Notes: generated from the sequence alone by a model not told the origin. DNA of 64,000 nucleotides from Rana temporaria (GCF_905171775.1 NC_053497.1:35670264-35734263); one strand, 5' to 3'. Positions 1 through 10,624 are shown, counted from the first letter of the stretch. Program-made: numbers and translations.

Positions 1-200
1 CCGATCCCTATATCTCTAATTTCTGGATAATGGTACAATTCTACGATCAGCTGTAGATGGCGCCTGCCCACAATAGCCGACATTGTGCCACATGCTCCCG
101 ATGCTCGTGCAAGTCTGCAAAGGGGTGGATTTGTTCATTATGGTCATGTGTAAGGGGCGGATGCCTATATGTAGGGGGTGTATTTTGTAATGATAGGCAG

Positions 201-1067
201 CAGTGGCGGCTGGTGATCAAGATTTTTGGGGGGGGCGCAAACAAACGAAAAAATAAAAATAAAAATTGCAGCCTCACTGTGCCCATCAATTTCTGCCATT
301 GTGCCCATCAAAGGCAGCCACTGTGCCATAAAATTGTCACCACTGTGCCATAAAATTGTCGCCAGTGTGTCATGCCATCAAACAAAGCCACTGTGCCCAT
401 CAATTGTCACCACTGTGCCATGCCATCAAATGCAGCCACTGTGCATGCCATCAATTGTTGCCACTGTGCCATGCCTTTGTCACCACTGTGCCCATCAATT
501 GTTGCCACTGTGCCATGCCATTGTCACCACTGTGCCCATCAATTGTTGCCGCTGTGCCATGCCAAACGCAGCCACTGTGCCATGCCATTGTCGCCACTGT
601 GCCCATCAATTGCCGCCAGTTTGCCCCTAAAATGCCGCCAGATTGCCCCCCTCCCCACCTGGCACTTACATTTCTCGGTCAGCCATCCTCGGATCCTCCT
701 CCACGATCCCTCGAAATAGTCCCGCCCTCGATGTTGCTTCAGCCAATCAGGTTACCGGTAACCAGATCCGGTGAACCTGATTGGCTGAGATGCGTGTCAG
801 TGTTAACCAGGGAACACACACCCCGTGCGTCCCCTGGTTAACTATTTGGAAGCAGATTACACCTGGCTCTGATAGACACTTCCACAGCCAACCAGCTGCC
901 GTTATTCAGATGGCCGGCGCTCACCGGGGGCTGGCCATTTGAATAGTGGGCAGCGGCGACAATACATAGATTCATGCAATGCATGAATCTATGTATTGTT
1001 TTTCAGTGGCGGTGCAGGAGAGAAAGGGGGCGGCGCTCCTGTGCCCTCTATGAACGCACCGCCACTG
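201..1067 (-). mobile_element. Non-autonomous hAT-like element with internal minisatellite
   Basis: The ends are CAGTGGCGGCTGG on the left and CACCGCCACTG on the right. They are flanked by ATAGGCAG (193-200) and ATGGGCAG (1068-1075), an 8-bp target duplication with one mismatch, which is the hAT signature. Inside are a minisatellite (about 265-625), a spacer containing CAATCAGGTTACCGGTAACC-like inverted pieces, a perfect 39-bp palindrome at 960-998 and a second CAGTGGCGGTGC end at 1004. There is no transposase frame. Relatives lie at 39340-40430 (long) and 59054 and 32264 (end fragments). Confidence 0.75.
265..625. repeat. Minisatellite, about 22-bp unit
   Basis: The unit CCACTGTGCCCATCAATTGT, alternating with CCACTGTGCCATGCCATTGT, repeats about 15 times. 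Reverse-complemented, the core is ACAATTGATGGGCACAGTGG, close to the 23-bp unit at 39670-40350. The several open frames across it arise because the repeat lacks stop codons. I do not regard them as genes. Confidence 0.85.
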
Positions 1068-1210
1068 ATGGGCAGTGCTGCTAAGATGGGGGGCGGAATT
1101 TTTCACGAAACTCAAACACATCTCCTAAACAAATATATCTCTGCTATTCTTCCTGCGCGTGTTTGCGGTAGCGTGCTTAGCCAACTGAAGGGTGGGTTTT
1201 TCAATGTTAG

Positions 1211-1700
1211 CAGTGATGAGGCATCACTGATGGTCACTGATGAGGCATCACTGATGAGCACTAAAGAGGCGGCACTGATGAGGTGGCACTGATGAGCAGT
1301 GATGAGGTGGCATTGATCGGCACATATGAGGAGACACTGATATGCAGCACTGATGAGCACTAATAACACTAATAGGCAGCACCGATAGGCGGCACTGACA
1401 GGCATCACTGATCTGGAACAGTTTGGCAGCACTGGGGGGCACAGTTTGGCAGCATTGGTGGGCACAGATTGGTGGCCCTGTTGGGGCTGCACTCATCATC
1501 AAGCCACTGATGATCAGTGTCCTGATTGTCAGTGCAGATATCCCCTGTGTCGATTTACTGGTTTTCGGCGCTCCTCTCCTCACACGCTGTTAGTGTTAAG
1601 GGAGGATTGCCGATACATTGTGATCAGCTGTGATTGGACGCAGCTAATCAGGTGGTAAAGGGTCACAGTTATTGGCTCTTTACCCGGATCACAGATCACT
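1211..1700 (+). repeat. Degenerate minisatellite plus tail of a TTAA-type element
   Basis: At 1211-1440 the unit GATGAG(G)CGGCACT is loosely repeated. The following 1500-1690, with GATCAGCTGTGATTGGAC and GGTGGTAAAGGGTCACAG, resembles 28915-28990 inside the intact TTAA element at 28083-29157. I read this as a decayed partial copy of that family. From 1700 to about 1945 I see nothing I can name. Confidence 0.5.
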
Positions 1701-1948
1701 GCCAATGCATGTCGCAGGGGGCGTGCAGGCAGCGCAAGCATGGGAGGACCTCCTGGCAAAGTGCGGCCACGCTGTAGCCATCATTCGGGGAAGGGATTTT
1801 ACAAGGTGATCGTCTACAATCGCTTTAATACTGCCTTCTTCCACTCTGAAGGTGCTGATGGACACCAGGAACCCTCTTCAGAGGAACCTTCTTTTTTTGT
1901 TTTTTATTTAGATTCATAATATACCCTGAAATACGGACCAGCCGAAAA

Positions 1949-2938
1949 TAGCCGAAGATGAACAGCTGTGAGTCAGCTGAACACGGTGCCTGCGCAATGA
2001 CGACGACATTGTGCCAGACGCTGCCGCACCCTCCCGATACTCGTGCAACTCTGCAAGGGGCGGGTGTATTACTGTTATATCGTGTAAGGGGCGGATGGCT
2101 ACAGAAGAGGCCGAATTTTAAATTGATGGGCAGAGCTGATAACTTGGGGGTGGTTTTAGCAATAAATTACACGTCATTGCGGGGCGTGTTTAAACAAATG
2201 AAGGGCGGGTTTTGCAATGTTGATGGGCGGGTTTGCACAACCTATTTAAAGTGGAGGTTCACCCGAAAAGTTAATTTTTAACCTTTAGATTGATGCTCAT
2301 TTCGTCAAGGGGAATCGGGTAGTTTTTTTAAAATCGAAGCCGTACTTACCGTTTTAGAGAGCGATCTTCTCTGCCGCTTCCGGGTATGGGCTGCGGGACT
2401 GGGCGTTCCTATTTGATTGACAGGCTTCTGACGGTCTCATCTATCGCGTCACGATTTTCCGAAAGTAGCCGAACGTCGGTGCGCAGGCGCCGTATAGAGC
2501 CGCACCGACGTTCGGCTTCTTTCGGCTACTCGTGACGCGATGTATGCGACCGTCGGAAGCCTGTCAATCAAATAGGAACGCCCAGTCCCGCAGCCCATAC
2601 CCGGAAGCGGCGGAGAAGACCGCTCTCTAAAACGGTAAGTACGGCTTCGTTTTAAAAAAACTACCCGATTCCCCTCGACAAAATGAGCATCAATCTAAGG
2701 TTAAAACATTTTTTTCGGGTGAACTCCCGCTTTAAGTAACTAACACAATGAATTTATCACAGTATCAGTACAATTCGGCCTCTTCTGTAGCCATCCGCCC
2801 CTTACACGATACACGATATAACAGTAATACACCCGCCCCTTGCAGAGTAGCACGAATATCTGGAGCGTCTGGCACAATGTCGTCGTCATTGCGCAGGCGC
2901 CATGTTCAGCTGACTCACAGCTGTTCATCTTGGGCTAT
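1949..2938. mobile_element. Inverted-repeat element of family X, copy 2
   Basis: The arm 1949-2118 is repeated in inverse orientation at 2769-2938. Both contain GAACAGCTGTGAGTCAGCTG, CAATGACGACGACATTGTGC and GGGGCGGGTGTATTACTG. The left arm continues unpaired to 2245. A TTAA foldback (2246-2735) occupies the middle. The two arms translate to the same short peptide start on opposite strands, which only reflects the inverted repeat. No gene is encoded. Confidence 0.7.
2246..2735. mobile_element. TTAA-flanked foldback element (490 bp)
   Basis: The element is bounded by TTAA at 2246-2249 and 2732-2735. The ends AAAGTGGAGGTTCACCCG and CGGGTGAACTCCCGCTTT are inverted repeats. The pairing continues almost to the centre near 2490 (AGCCGAACGTCGGTGCG opposite CGCACCGACGTTCGGCT), so the whole element folds into one hairpin. 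The TTAA target points to the piggyBac or Kolobok superfamilies. It is non-coding, and relatives lie at 4956-5528 and 29207-29755. Confidence 0.75.
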
Positions 2939-3664
2939 GTTCGACGGATCCGTTGTGGTTCGTAATGTGCAAGCGCTGCACCTGTACAGGGGGGGCATTA
3001 TCTGCCGGGGGACCTATTTCGGCAGGACACCGGTACATCAGGCCTTTTGTTACCCGATGCACAACGTGCTTTTTTTTTTTATTATTATTATTTTGTATTC
3101 TTTTATTATTTTATGAAGGTACAGAATAGAGTCCATTGGGCATACCCAGGCTCAAATGTACATACAGCAGACATAACAAAATCCCAAAAAACTAAACACA
3201 ACCAATAAAAACTTGGTACGCTTGGACCACCTATGCAGTTTGAAACACACATGTTTTTTTTCACGTCGTGCCTTTTTAGCAGAAGAAACTACGAGTCAGC
3301 AAAGATGCACAGCTCTGATCATATGACGTTATGTCACTGACCACGTGATGGGATGTCTGGTGTATGGTATTGTATATGTGTTGCCAGTGTGACATTGCTG
3401 TAAAGACATTAGGCGGCTGGCCACAACTGTTGGACTCTGGAACTTTCTATATAACCTGGTATGATGGGGAGCCACCTTTGACCTCTCCTACGGCTGGCGG
3501 TTCTTAAATGTCTCTTTTTTACGGGGCAAATGTCTTGGTTTTTTTTTTGTTCTGTTTTTTTTTTCTTTCTTTTTTGTACTGGTTTTAGTTGTTTTTTTTT
3601 GTCACTGTTGTGAGTAATTCTTGTCAAAACTCAAATAAAATGTAATTTGCAAAAAAATAGAAAA
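2939..3664 (+). other. Gene-free stretch; possible LINE 3' tail
   Basis: No convincing reading frame is present. Position 3400-3655 ends with runs of T, then CTCAAATAAAATGTAATTTG and an A-rich tail. This resembles the 3' end of an L1/Tx1-type LINE on the plus strand, but no LINE coding sequence is attached. The identification is weak. The remainder is AT-rich and unclassified. Confidence 0.3.
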
Positions 3665-3760
3665 TATGGGCCAGATTCAGAGAGAGATACGACGGTGTAT
3701 CTCCTGATACACCGTCGTATCTCAGAGTTAGGCCGGTCGTATCTATGCGACTGATTCACA

Positions 3761-4462
3761 GGGCCAGATTCACATAGCGCAGCGGATCTATAGATCCGCT
3801 CGATCTACGTGAATTAAGATCCGCTCCCGCAAGTTTAGGAGGCAAGTGGCTAATTCACAAACAACTTACCTCCAAACTTGCGACGGCGGATCCTAAATCC
3901 CCCGGCGGAATTCAAATTCCGCGGCTAGGGGAGTGTACTATTTAAATCAGGCGAGTTCCCGCGCCGATTTAAATGCGCATGCGCCGTCCGGGGAATTTCC
4001 CGGCGTGCATTGCTCCCACTGACGTCACTAGGACGTCAGTGGTTTCGACGTGAGCGGGACTTGCGACGCGCGTGTTCGTGAATCGGCGTACGCAAACGAC
4101 GTTGGAAAATTCAAATTTGACGCGGGAACGCCAGCTATATTTCACATTGACTGCGCCTGCTAAAAACAGGGGTAAGTATACGACGGGAAAACCGCTACGG
4201 AAACGACGTAAGAACACTGCGACGGGTCCGCGTACGTTCGTGAATTTGCGTATCTCGCTGATTTACATATTATTTATCGTAAATCAGCGGGAACGCCCCC
4301 GGCGCCATTTTTAAATTGAAAAAAAGATCCGACAGTGTAACACAGTGTAACACTGTCAGATCTTAGTCCTATCTATGCGTATCTGATTCTATGAATCAGG
4401 CGCATAGATAGGACCAGTCGTATCTGTAGATACACCGTCGTATCTCTTTGTGAATCTGGCCC
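3761..4462 (+). mobile_element. Harbinger-like MITE nested in a same-family copy
   Basis: The element runs from GGGCCAGATTCACA to TGTGAATCTGGCCC, is 702 bp long and carries the full internal hairpin. It lies in opposite orientation to the surrounding copy, so 3761-4450 and 4463-4955 plus 5529-5647 form a long imperfect palindrome. The flanks (ACA and CTA) do not match, so the joint either mutated or did not arise by simple insertion. It is non-coding. Confidence 0.7.
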
Positions 4463-4955
4463 CTAGAATCAGTTACGCATAGATATGCCTAAGATCCGAC
4501 AGGTGTAACTGTGTTACACCGTCGGATCTTAACTGCAATTTTAAAATGGCCGCTGGGGGCGTTCTCGCTGATTTACGGCGACGATATGTAAATCAGCGAG
4601 ATACGCCAATTCACGAACGTACGCGGGGCCCGACGCAGTCGCTTTACGTTGTTTACGTAAGCGTTTTCCCGGCGTATACTTACCCTTGCTTCTATGAGGC
4701 GCAGCCAATGTTAAGTATGGCTGTCGTTCCCGCGTCAATTTTTTTTTTACGTCGTTTGCGTACGTCGATTCACAAAACCGCTCGTCGCAAGTTACGCTCA
4801 CGCCGAAACCAATGACGTCCTAGCGACGTCATTGGGAGCAATGCACGCCTGGAAAATTTGCGGACGGCGCATGCGCAGTTAAATCGGCGCTGGGACGCGC
4901 CTGATTTAAATGCTACACTTCCCCTAGCCGCGGAATTTGAATTCCGCCGGGGGAT

Positions 4956-5528
4956 TTAAAGCGGGGGTTCCGCGGGATATCCTTTTTTTTTTTGCATGAA
5001 TCGTGAGGGCTTACATGTACTAATGCACTGCCCGGGTGTCCCACTCCTTTAGCCCGCATAATCGGTGTAATCGTGGAAAGGATATTTTATATTCTGATGC
5101 GATGGACATTTCCATCTTACCTGTGGGCACTTTGAAGCCGACAGGGTCTTCTTCCGGGATATGGTGAATGCTGGCCTCCCAGCATTCACCGCTCGATCCC
5201 ACTCATGTGTAGTGTTGACGGCGAGCGTCGCCGTCAACACTACACGGTTGCCATAACAACGGCGGCGTAACAAGCTCACGCCCCGTTGTCGCGCGATTAG
5301 AGCAGAGCGCGTCTCCTGGGGAGTGTCAGGAGATAGATTGACAGGACGGGGGAGAATGGACTTACACGCCCATTCCCCGCAGGGGATTCTGATTGACAGC
5401 CCAGGAACGGCTGCTGAAGAGGGGGTAAGGAGCGATTAAAAAAATAAATAAAAAATGGTTTGTTTACTGTCAATGCCTAGCAGTTGCATTGACAGAAAGT
5501 GTCAAATTAGGGTGAACCACCGCTTTAA
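4956..5528. mobile_element. TTAA-flanked non-autonomous element
   Basis: TTAA lies at 4956-4959 and 5525-5528. The ends AAAGCGGGGGTTCCGCG and GGGTGAACCACCGCTTT are inverted repeats. It interrupts the Harbinger-like copy, whose sequence resumes at 5529 with GATACGCCGCCGCAAG. It is non-coding and is a close relative of 29207-29755. Confidence 0.7.
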
Positions 5529-5789
5529 GATACGCCGCCGCAAGTTTGGAGGTAAGTGTTTTGTGAATTACCCACTTGCCTCTCAAACTTGCGGCGGCGG
5601 ATCTTAAATCAGATCTAAAGATCCGCTGATCTATCTGAATCAGGCCCTATATATGCATACGAAGAAAGCTTTAAAAATGATGCATGCACACAGCTTAGAA
5701 CGTTTTATTTATGGTTCCTCTGACTTTCATGGCGCCAAAAACATCCATTTATACCTAAAATATACTGTATAGTGTTTATTGATAAGCCT

Positions 5790-6090
5790 CCAGGGCTTTT
5801 CCCTATTGTGTTACAACCTGGAATTAAAATTGGTACTCTGAAGATTTAAAATATGGTTGTTATTGTAAGACGAAAAAGCAGACAATGGGTGGTTGCCACC
5901 AATGTGTATTTTTAAATATACACCCAACCCCTCCCATAATTGATACCTACTGGAGCTACCATTGACTGCAATTACATCTGTGAGTCCTTACCAGACTTGT
6001 GAACCTGCATCCTGCAATTTTTTTCACCCATTTTCCATGACAAAATGACCACATCTTTGTCAGGTTGGAAGGAGATTGTCGGTGAACTGT
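5790..6090 (-). mobile_element. Degenerate Tc1-like fragment
   Basis: Pieces such as TGTGTTACAACCTGGAATT, CAATTACATCTGTGAGTCC and TTGTCAGGTTGGAAGGAG match, from memory, the reverse strand of a widespread vertebrate Tc1-like element. Stops and small gaps abound, and no transposase frame survives. The 140 bases before it (5651-5790) hold nothing I recognise. Confidence 0.5.
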
Positions 6091-6092
6091 AA

Positions 6093-6584
6093 GGCCCCAT
6101 ACACACGATAGAATCCATCCGCTGAAAAATCCCAGCGAATGGGTTTTTCAGCGGATAGATCCTATGGTGTGTACACTCCAGCGGATCTGTTTCCGCGGAT
6201 ATTTATCCCCTGGGATGGATTTCCAGCGGATAAATATTTGATGACATGCTATCAAATCTATCCGCTGGAATCCATCCCAACGGATGGATCCGCTGGTCTG
6301 TACAGACTCACGGGATCCATCCGTCCGAAGGGATCCCCCGCATGCGTCGTAATGATTCGACGCATGCGTGGAATTCCTTATATGACAGCGTCGCGCACGT
6401 CGCCGCGTCATAATCGCGGCGACGGCACGACACGTCATCGCCAGAGGATTTCGACGCGGATTTCGATTCGATGGTGAGTACACTCCATCGCATGGAAATC
6501 CGTGCAAATCCTCGAGAGGATTTATCCACGGATACGGTCCGCTGGACCGTATCCGCGGATAAATCCTCTCGTGTGTATGGGGCC
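6093..6584. mobile_element. Palindromic MITE, TACACACGA family
   Basis: TIR GGCCCCATACACACGA and TCGTGTGTATGGGGCC, with TAA at 6090-6092 and 6585-6587 as a 3-bp target duplication. The interior is built from repeated inverse GGATAAAT/CCGCTGGA/CGGATCC words. It is non-coding. Related copies are at 44053-44515 and 46875-47333. Confidence 0.75.
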
Positions 6585-6587
6585 TAA

Positions 6588-7106
6588 GGCTGCATTCACA
6601 CCTGAGCGTCGGTCGCTCGGTCGTTTTTTTCGGCGTTTTTTTCCGGCGTTTTGTCGCGCGTATTCATGCTTATTTGCGCGTTTGCATACAGCGTCGTCCG
6701 ACGTTTTTGTACTTCGACGTTTTTTATTTCAGCCAATAGGAAAAATTATCATCTTTTCATCACTTGTTGCTATGTTGGTAGATTGTTTTAATCTTCTGCA
6801 TGGGCGACAAGTTCTATTGATTAAAGCGACAAAACGCCCGTAGCAAACGCCCGTTGTCGCGCAAGTCGCTTGAATCGAGCGTTTCCATTACTTTCTATGG
6901 GGAATGGAAACGCTCAAATACGCCCAAACCGCCCGATACGCGCGACAAAAAAGGGTCCGGGACTTGTTTGAGCTTCAGGCGATCGTCGTTTTAGCGTTCG
7001 GCGTTGAGATGTGAACAGTCTCCATAGAGAATAATGTAATTTCGACCCTCCGGCGTATTGTAGCGTCGCGCTTCAGGCGTTAAAACGCCTAGGTGTGAAT
7101 GGAGCC
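6588..7106. mobile_element. MITE with GGCTGCATTCACACC ends
   Basis: The ends GGCTGCATTCACACCT and AGGTGTGAATGGAGCC are inverted, flanked by TAA (6585-6587) and TTA (7107-7109). Its left flanking trinucleotide is also the right flank of the element at 6093-6584. It is non-coding; open frames across it are short and composition-driven. Confidence 0.65.
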
Positions 7107-7339
7107 TTAGGCCCCATTCATACCTCAGCGTTTTGGAGCTTGAAACTCCAGTATGCTGGAGGAAAAAAATAAATACAATTATTCTGTATGGAGATGGTTC
7201 ACATCTGCACTACAAGTCGCCTGAAGCCAAACGCCTAAAGCTCAAAAAAGGTGTGGAGCTTTTTTGTGGCTCGAATCGGGCAGATTTGAGCATTTTTGGC
7301 ACGCTTTTATTCCCATAGAAATGAATGAAGATGCACCAT

Positions 7340-7655
7340 ATGCATAAAATATGTAAAAAATAAATAGTAACAATATTTAAAATATATCTAAAAAAATTGA
7401 AAATAAATACACAAGTAACTAAAAATCTGTATAAAATAATAATAATACATAAATAAATAATAATTAACCCCTATCATTAAAAAAATAAAATAAATTATTA
7501 TTACTATTATTAATATACAAAAAAACACCCAAACCCGGACAAAAAAATACTATTAATAATAATATAAATAATAATAATACTTTATTTATTTATTTTGTGT
7601 TAGGGTTAGAGTTTAGTTTTTTTTCTATTATTATTTTTTTTTTTTTTTAAGCATT
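7340..7655. repeat. AT-rich simple sequence (AATAAT-type)
   Basis: Runs of TAATAATAAT, AAATAAATA and poly-T/poly-A are present. A comparable block lies at 9370-9620, on the other side of the TTAA element at 7660-9368. Together they look like one low-complexity region split by that insertion. There is no coding signal. Confidence 0.7.
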
Positions 7656-7869
7656 AAAGTTAAAGGGGTTGTATGGGTTCTTCTTTTTTTTTTTTTTTTA
7701 ATAACAAACACGTGCAGTTAGTTTTGCATAGAGTGGCCCCGATCCTGCTGTTCTGGGGTCCCTCGGCGGCTGCTCCCCGCAATAGCTAACCCCCCTCTGG
7801 GAATCTCTCTCTCGAGGGGGTTAGCTTGCGGCCACGCTCCCTGTCATACACGCTGCGTCCATAGACACA

Positions 7870-8719
7870 GGGCCAGATTCATGTACAATGGTGCAGATTT
7901 GCACCGGCGTGGTGCATCATTTTTAGACTACACCGGTCCAGCGCGGAGCGGCAGTTAGGTGATTCAAGAAACTTTTTTTGTCTACGATGCCCCAGCAGGG
8001 CAGATTTTAGACGGCGTAAGGCGGGGTAAGGCCAAATGGGAGTCACCCTATGCTAATGAAGTGCCGACCGTGGTGCAGGGGTCACGCCGGGGCGCATTTT
8101 AGACCGCACATGCTCAGTGACATCCAGGGGTAAATGACCCAATCTGCACATGCTCAGAACTGCGCCCCGGCGTGATCCCTGAGCTACGCCGACCCACTAC
8201 CAAAGCCCAGTCCATGAATCAGCCCAGACTTCCGCCCTACAGGTGCAAATGTACTGAAGCTTTTTTTTTCCAAGCTAGGTCGTTTGCATTGGGCCACAGA
8301 GTGGCTGCCCCTGGCATGTTGGCACACAGATGTGTTGTCCAGCAAGTGTTGTTGCTCAGGTTGTCTGTAACGCTGCTGCTTTAGCTGCTCTCCAGCTGAC
8401 CTGTGCAAGTCTGGTGCAAAGTTACCCCTGCTTTTATGAGGTGTAACTTGGCGCCGGAAATTTCAGCTCCACGCATCGGGAGTAGCCTGCGCCGGTCAAG
8501 CTTAAGTTGATGAATCGGCCCAAAAACCTCATTTGCATATTTAAAACACAAAAACCATGGCCGCGCCAGATCCGACCCGCCGGCGTGGAAAGGTTACACC
8601 GAGGCGATGAAGTCTATTTGGAGGCGTAATCTGGTTCTCTGGGTACAGCGCAGCGATCCGCCGGTGCAAATCTGCACATCTACCAAAAAAACGGTGTAAG
8701 TGCTTCATGAATCTGGCCC
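7870..8719. mobile_element. Harbinger-like MITE with ACA duplication
   Basis: The ends GGGCCAGATTCATG and CATGAATCTGGCCC are flanked by ACA at 7867-7869 and 8720-8722, an exact 3-bp duplication. The interior is diverged from the other GGGCCAGATTC copies and richer in GCGCC and TGCACCGG words. It is non-coding. Confidence 0.75.
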
Positions 8720-8927
8720 ACAGAGTGTATGACTCGGTCCCGCCCCCCGGCGGCCGCATCATTGGATGTGGTGCTATCAATCTATCCGATCAACGGCCAG
8801 ACTCCGTAGAGAAAAGGACGCCGGGGGACGCGCACAGCAGGTGAACAGGCTCAGGTAAGTAAACAGGGGGGGCTGGGAGGGCCGTCATTGCCATGTGTTT
8901 TTTCACCTTAATAAATAGGATGCATTA

Positions 8928-9330
8928 GGCCTCATTCACACGAGGCGGACTCTGTTCCTACGGAGTCCGCCTGCTCCCGCCAGCTCAGCGGGAGATCAGT
9001 CCGCAGAGCTCCGCTGAGCCGACGGATGACAAGCTCCTCTCTGCTCACTGAGCGGGGAGGGGCTTGTTGGGCGCCGCTGTCTCCTATGGAGCGATCTGAT
9101 AAAAACGGACAGCATGTCCGTTTTCATCAGATCTTACCCGATCCGATCCGCATGGACGGATGGGGACGTGCCCCCCATACGTCGTTTTTAGCGGATCGGA
9201 TAGGGTCGGATGTCAGCGGACATGTCTCCGCTGACATCCGACGCCCCATAGGGATGCATGGAGCGGCCGTTCAGGTCCGCCGTCAAAACTGACAGGCGGA
9301 CCCGAACGGTCCATCTGTGTGAATGAGGCC
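8928..9330. mobile_element. MITE with GGCCTCATTCACACG ends, TTA duplication
   Basis: The ends GGCCTCATTCACACGAGG and CTGTGTGAATGAGGCC are flanked by TTA at 8925-8927 and 9331-9333. The interior contains GGAGTCCGCC, GGCGGACC and GATCGGAT words in inverse pairs. It is non-coding and is nested in the TTAA element ending at 9368. Confidence 0.7.
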
Positions 9331-9770
9331 TTAAGGTAAAAAAACATGAACCTTTACAACCCCTTTAAGGTTAGGGGTTAATTATTTATTTATTATTACC
9401 TAGTATTCATTTATTAAAATGTGTTTATTATTTTTTATTATTATTTTCAATTTATTATTATTATTACTACTATTATTATTAGTAGTAGTAGTAACATCCT
9501 AACCCCAAACAAAAAAAAAAAACATTTAAAAAAATAACTCTAACCCCTAATTCTAACCTTAACTCTAACCCCTTACCCTAACGAAAAATAACAATATTAA
9601 ATGCATAATAATAATGAAAAAATAAATAAAAGCTAAAAAAGCTTAAATGCCTAGCAACAAATGATGCAATAGATGATACTTTCCTGTACTGGCCAATAAA
9701 AAAACGCCAAAGCTCAAAAACGGCGTATAAAAACACGAAAGTCGCGCAAAAAAAAATGCCGGAACACCCA

Positions 9771-10565
9771 TCAATACAGGGCCCAGGCCCCATCAGTTGA
9801 AAAGGGGGGCCCAGGAACCTGCTGAGCAGAAGGGTCAGCTTTACTTTCTTATAGCAGACACCAATCCTCTTTTGCCTCCCCCTGCAGTGCTGCCAGCTTC
9901 TCCTCCTCTTTCTCCCTTCAGCTGCAATGCAGAGGGATTGGTCACAGGACATTTGCCGTTTCCATCTGCTGTCTAGATCCCCATGTCAGCCTTTCTCCTG
10001 CAGCACTCCCGGGTTCCCTCCTCTCCTCTTCTGCTGGCAGCTGCTACAGGCACACAGGTGAATGTTTTAGTATGGAGAGTGGGGGGAAGGGGCCGGTAAA
10101 TATGTGATTTACTGACCCCTTCATTTCCTGAATGAACACAGTGAGCAATCGGTACCAATCACTCCTGTGTCCATTCATCACTGAAGCATAGTAAACTGTG
10201 AATGCGAATGAACAGGAAGCCTCAAAACGCTTCCTATTCATTCATCTGTGCAGTTGAGGCTTCAGAGAAAGGGACTGATAAATGATGTCCTCAGTCATTT
10301 TTAGACGGGTGGTGCCCTAACAGGGAGCTTGTATGGGGCCCGTTATTTATAACAGCAGTCCTGCCCTGTTGGCACCACTCAGCTTGACAAAATTGGACGT
10401 TTCAATCAATTTTTTTGAAGGAGCTGGGTGGAAAATTTTGGGCGAACAGTGACGGCATCCAATCAAATGTAGTCACTGTTCAGGCATTCAACAGCCGTGG
10501 CCCTGCTAGCTCCTGAATAAAATAACTGGCAGGGAAGATCCCTTAATTTATGATGTTTAGAGCAG
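9771..10565. other. Unclassified gene-free stretch
   Basis: A GGGCCCAGGCCCC word at 9779 and GGGGCCCG at 10337 could be remnants of element ends. Otherwise there is no recognisable repeat and no reading frame with protein-like composition. I see nothing else to annotate here. Confidence 0.4.
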
Positions 10566-10624
10566 ATGGAGGAATCGGAGGGTCAGGTCACAATCACAGT
10601 AGTTGAGAAGTTTAAATATAAATG

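Larger units (their letters stand above)
45..1210 (+). repeat. Copy 1 of inverted-repeat family X, interrupted by a hAT element
   Basis: The stretches 45-192 and 1076-1210 align with 1960-2245 downstream. They share the GCTGAACACGGTGCCTGC-type start (here degenerate), the CTCCCGAT(G/A)CTCGTGCAA segment, the GTAAGGGGCGGATG segment and the GAAGGGYGGGTTTT segment. The hAT copy at 201-1067 separates the two halves. No coding capacity is visible. The family is not one I can name. Confidence 0.6.
3668..5647 (-). mobile_element. Harbinger-like MITE, host of two further insertions
   Basis: TIR GGGCCAGATTCAG opens at 3668 and CTGAATCAGGCCC closes at 5647, with TAT at 3665-3667 and at 5648-5650 as a 3-bp target duplication. 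A GGG...CCC terminus with a 3-bp duplication fits PIF/Harbinger. The element is interrupted by a same-family copy (3761-4462) at the tip of its internal hairpin and by a TTAA element (4956-5528). Net of insertions it is about 0.7 kb, the usual size of the other copies here. It is non-coding. Confidence 0.7.
7660..9368. mobile_element. TTAA-flanked element (1.7 kb) with two nested MITEs
   Basis: TTAAAGGGGTTGTA at 7660 and TACAACCCCTTTAA ending at 9368 form inverted ends with TTAA at both sides. A Harbinger-like copy (7870-8719) and a GGCCTCATTCACACG MITE (8928-9330) are inserted in it. The remaining sequence (about 0.45 kb) is GC-rich and non-coding. Confidence 0.7.
7110..9770. mobile_element. 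Partial MITE with GGCCCCATTCATACC end, split by later insertion
   Basis: The left end starts right after TTA at 7107-7109 and reads GGCCCCATTCATACCTCAG. Interior sequence with CGCCTAAAGCTCAAAAA (7230) has an inverse partner near 9708 (CGCCAAAGCTCAAAAACGG). AT-rich simple sequence (7340-7650 and 9370-9620) and the TTAA element at 7660-9368 lie between. I cannot see a clean right end near 9770. Confidence 0.4.

Noticed and set aside
9540..9590. CCCTAA-like words suggesting telomeric repeat
   Set aside because: The words are irregular (CTAACCCC, CTTAACTCTAACC) in AT-rich simple sequence, with no tandem TTAGGG array.
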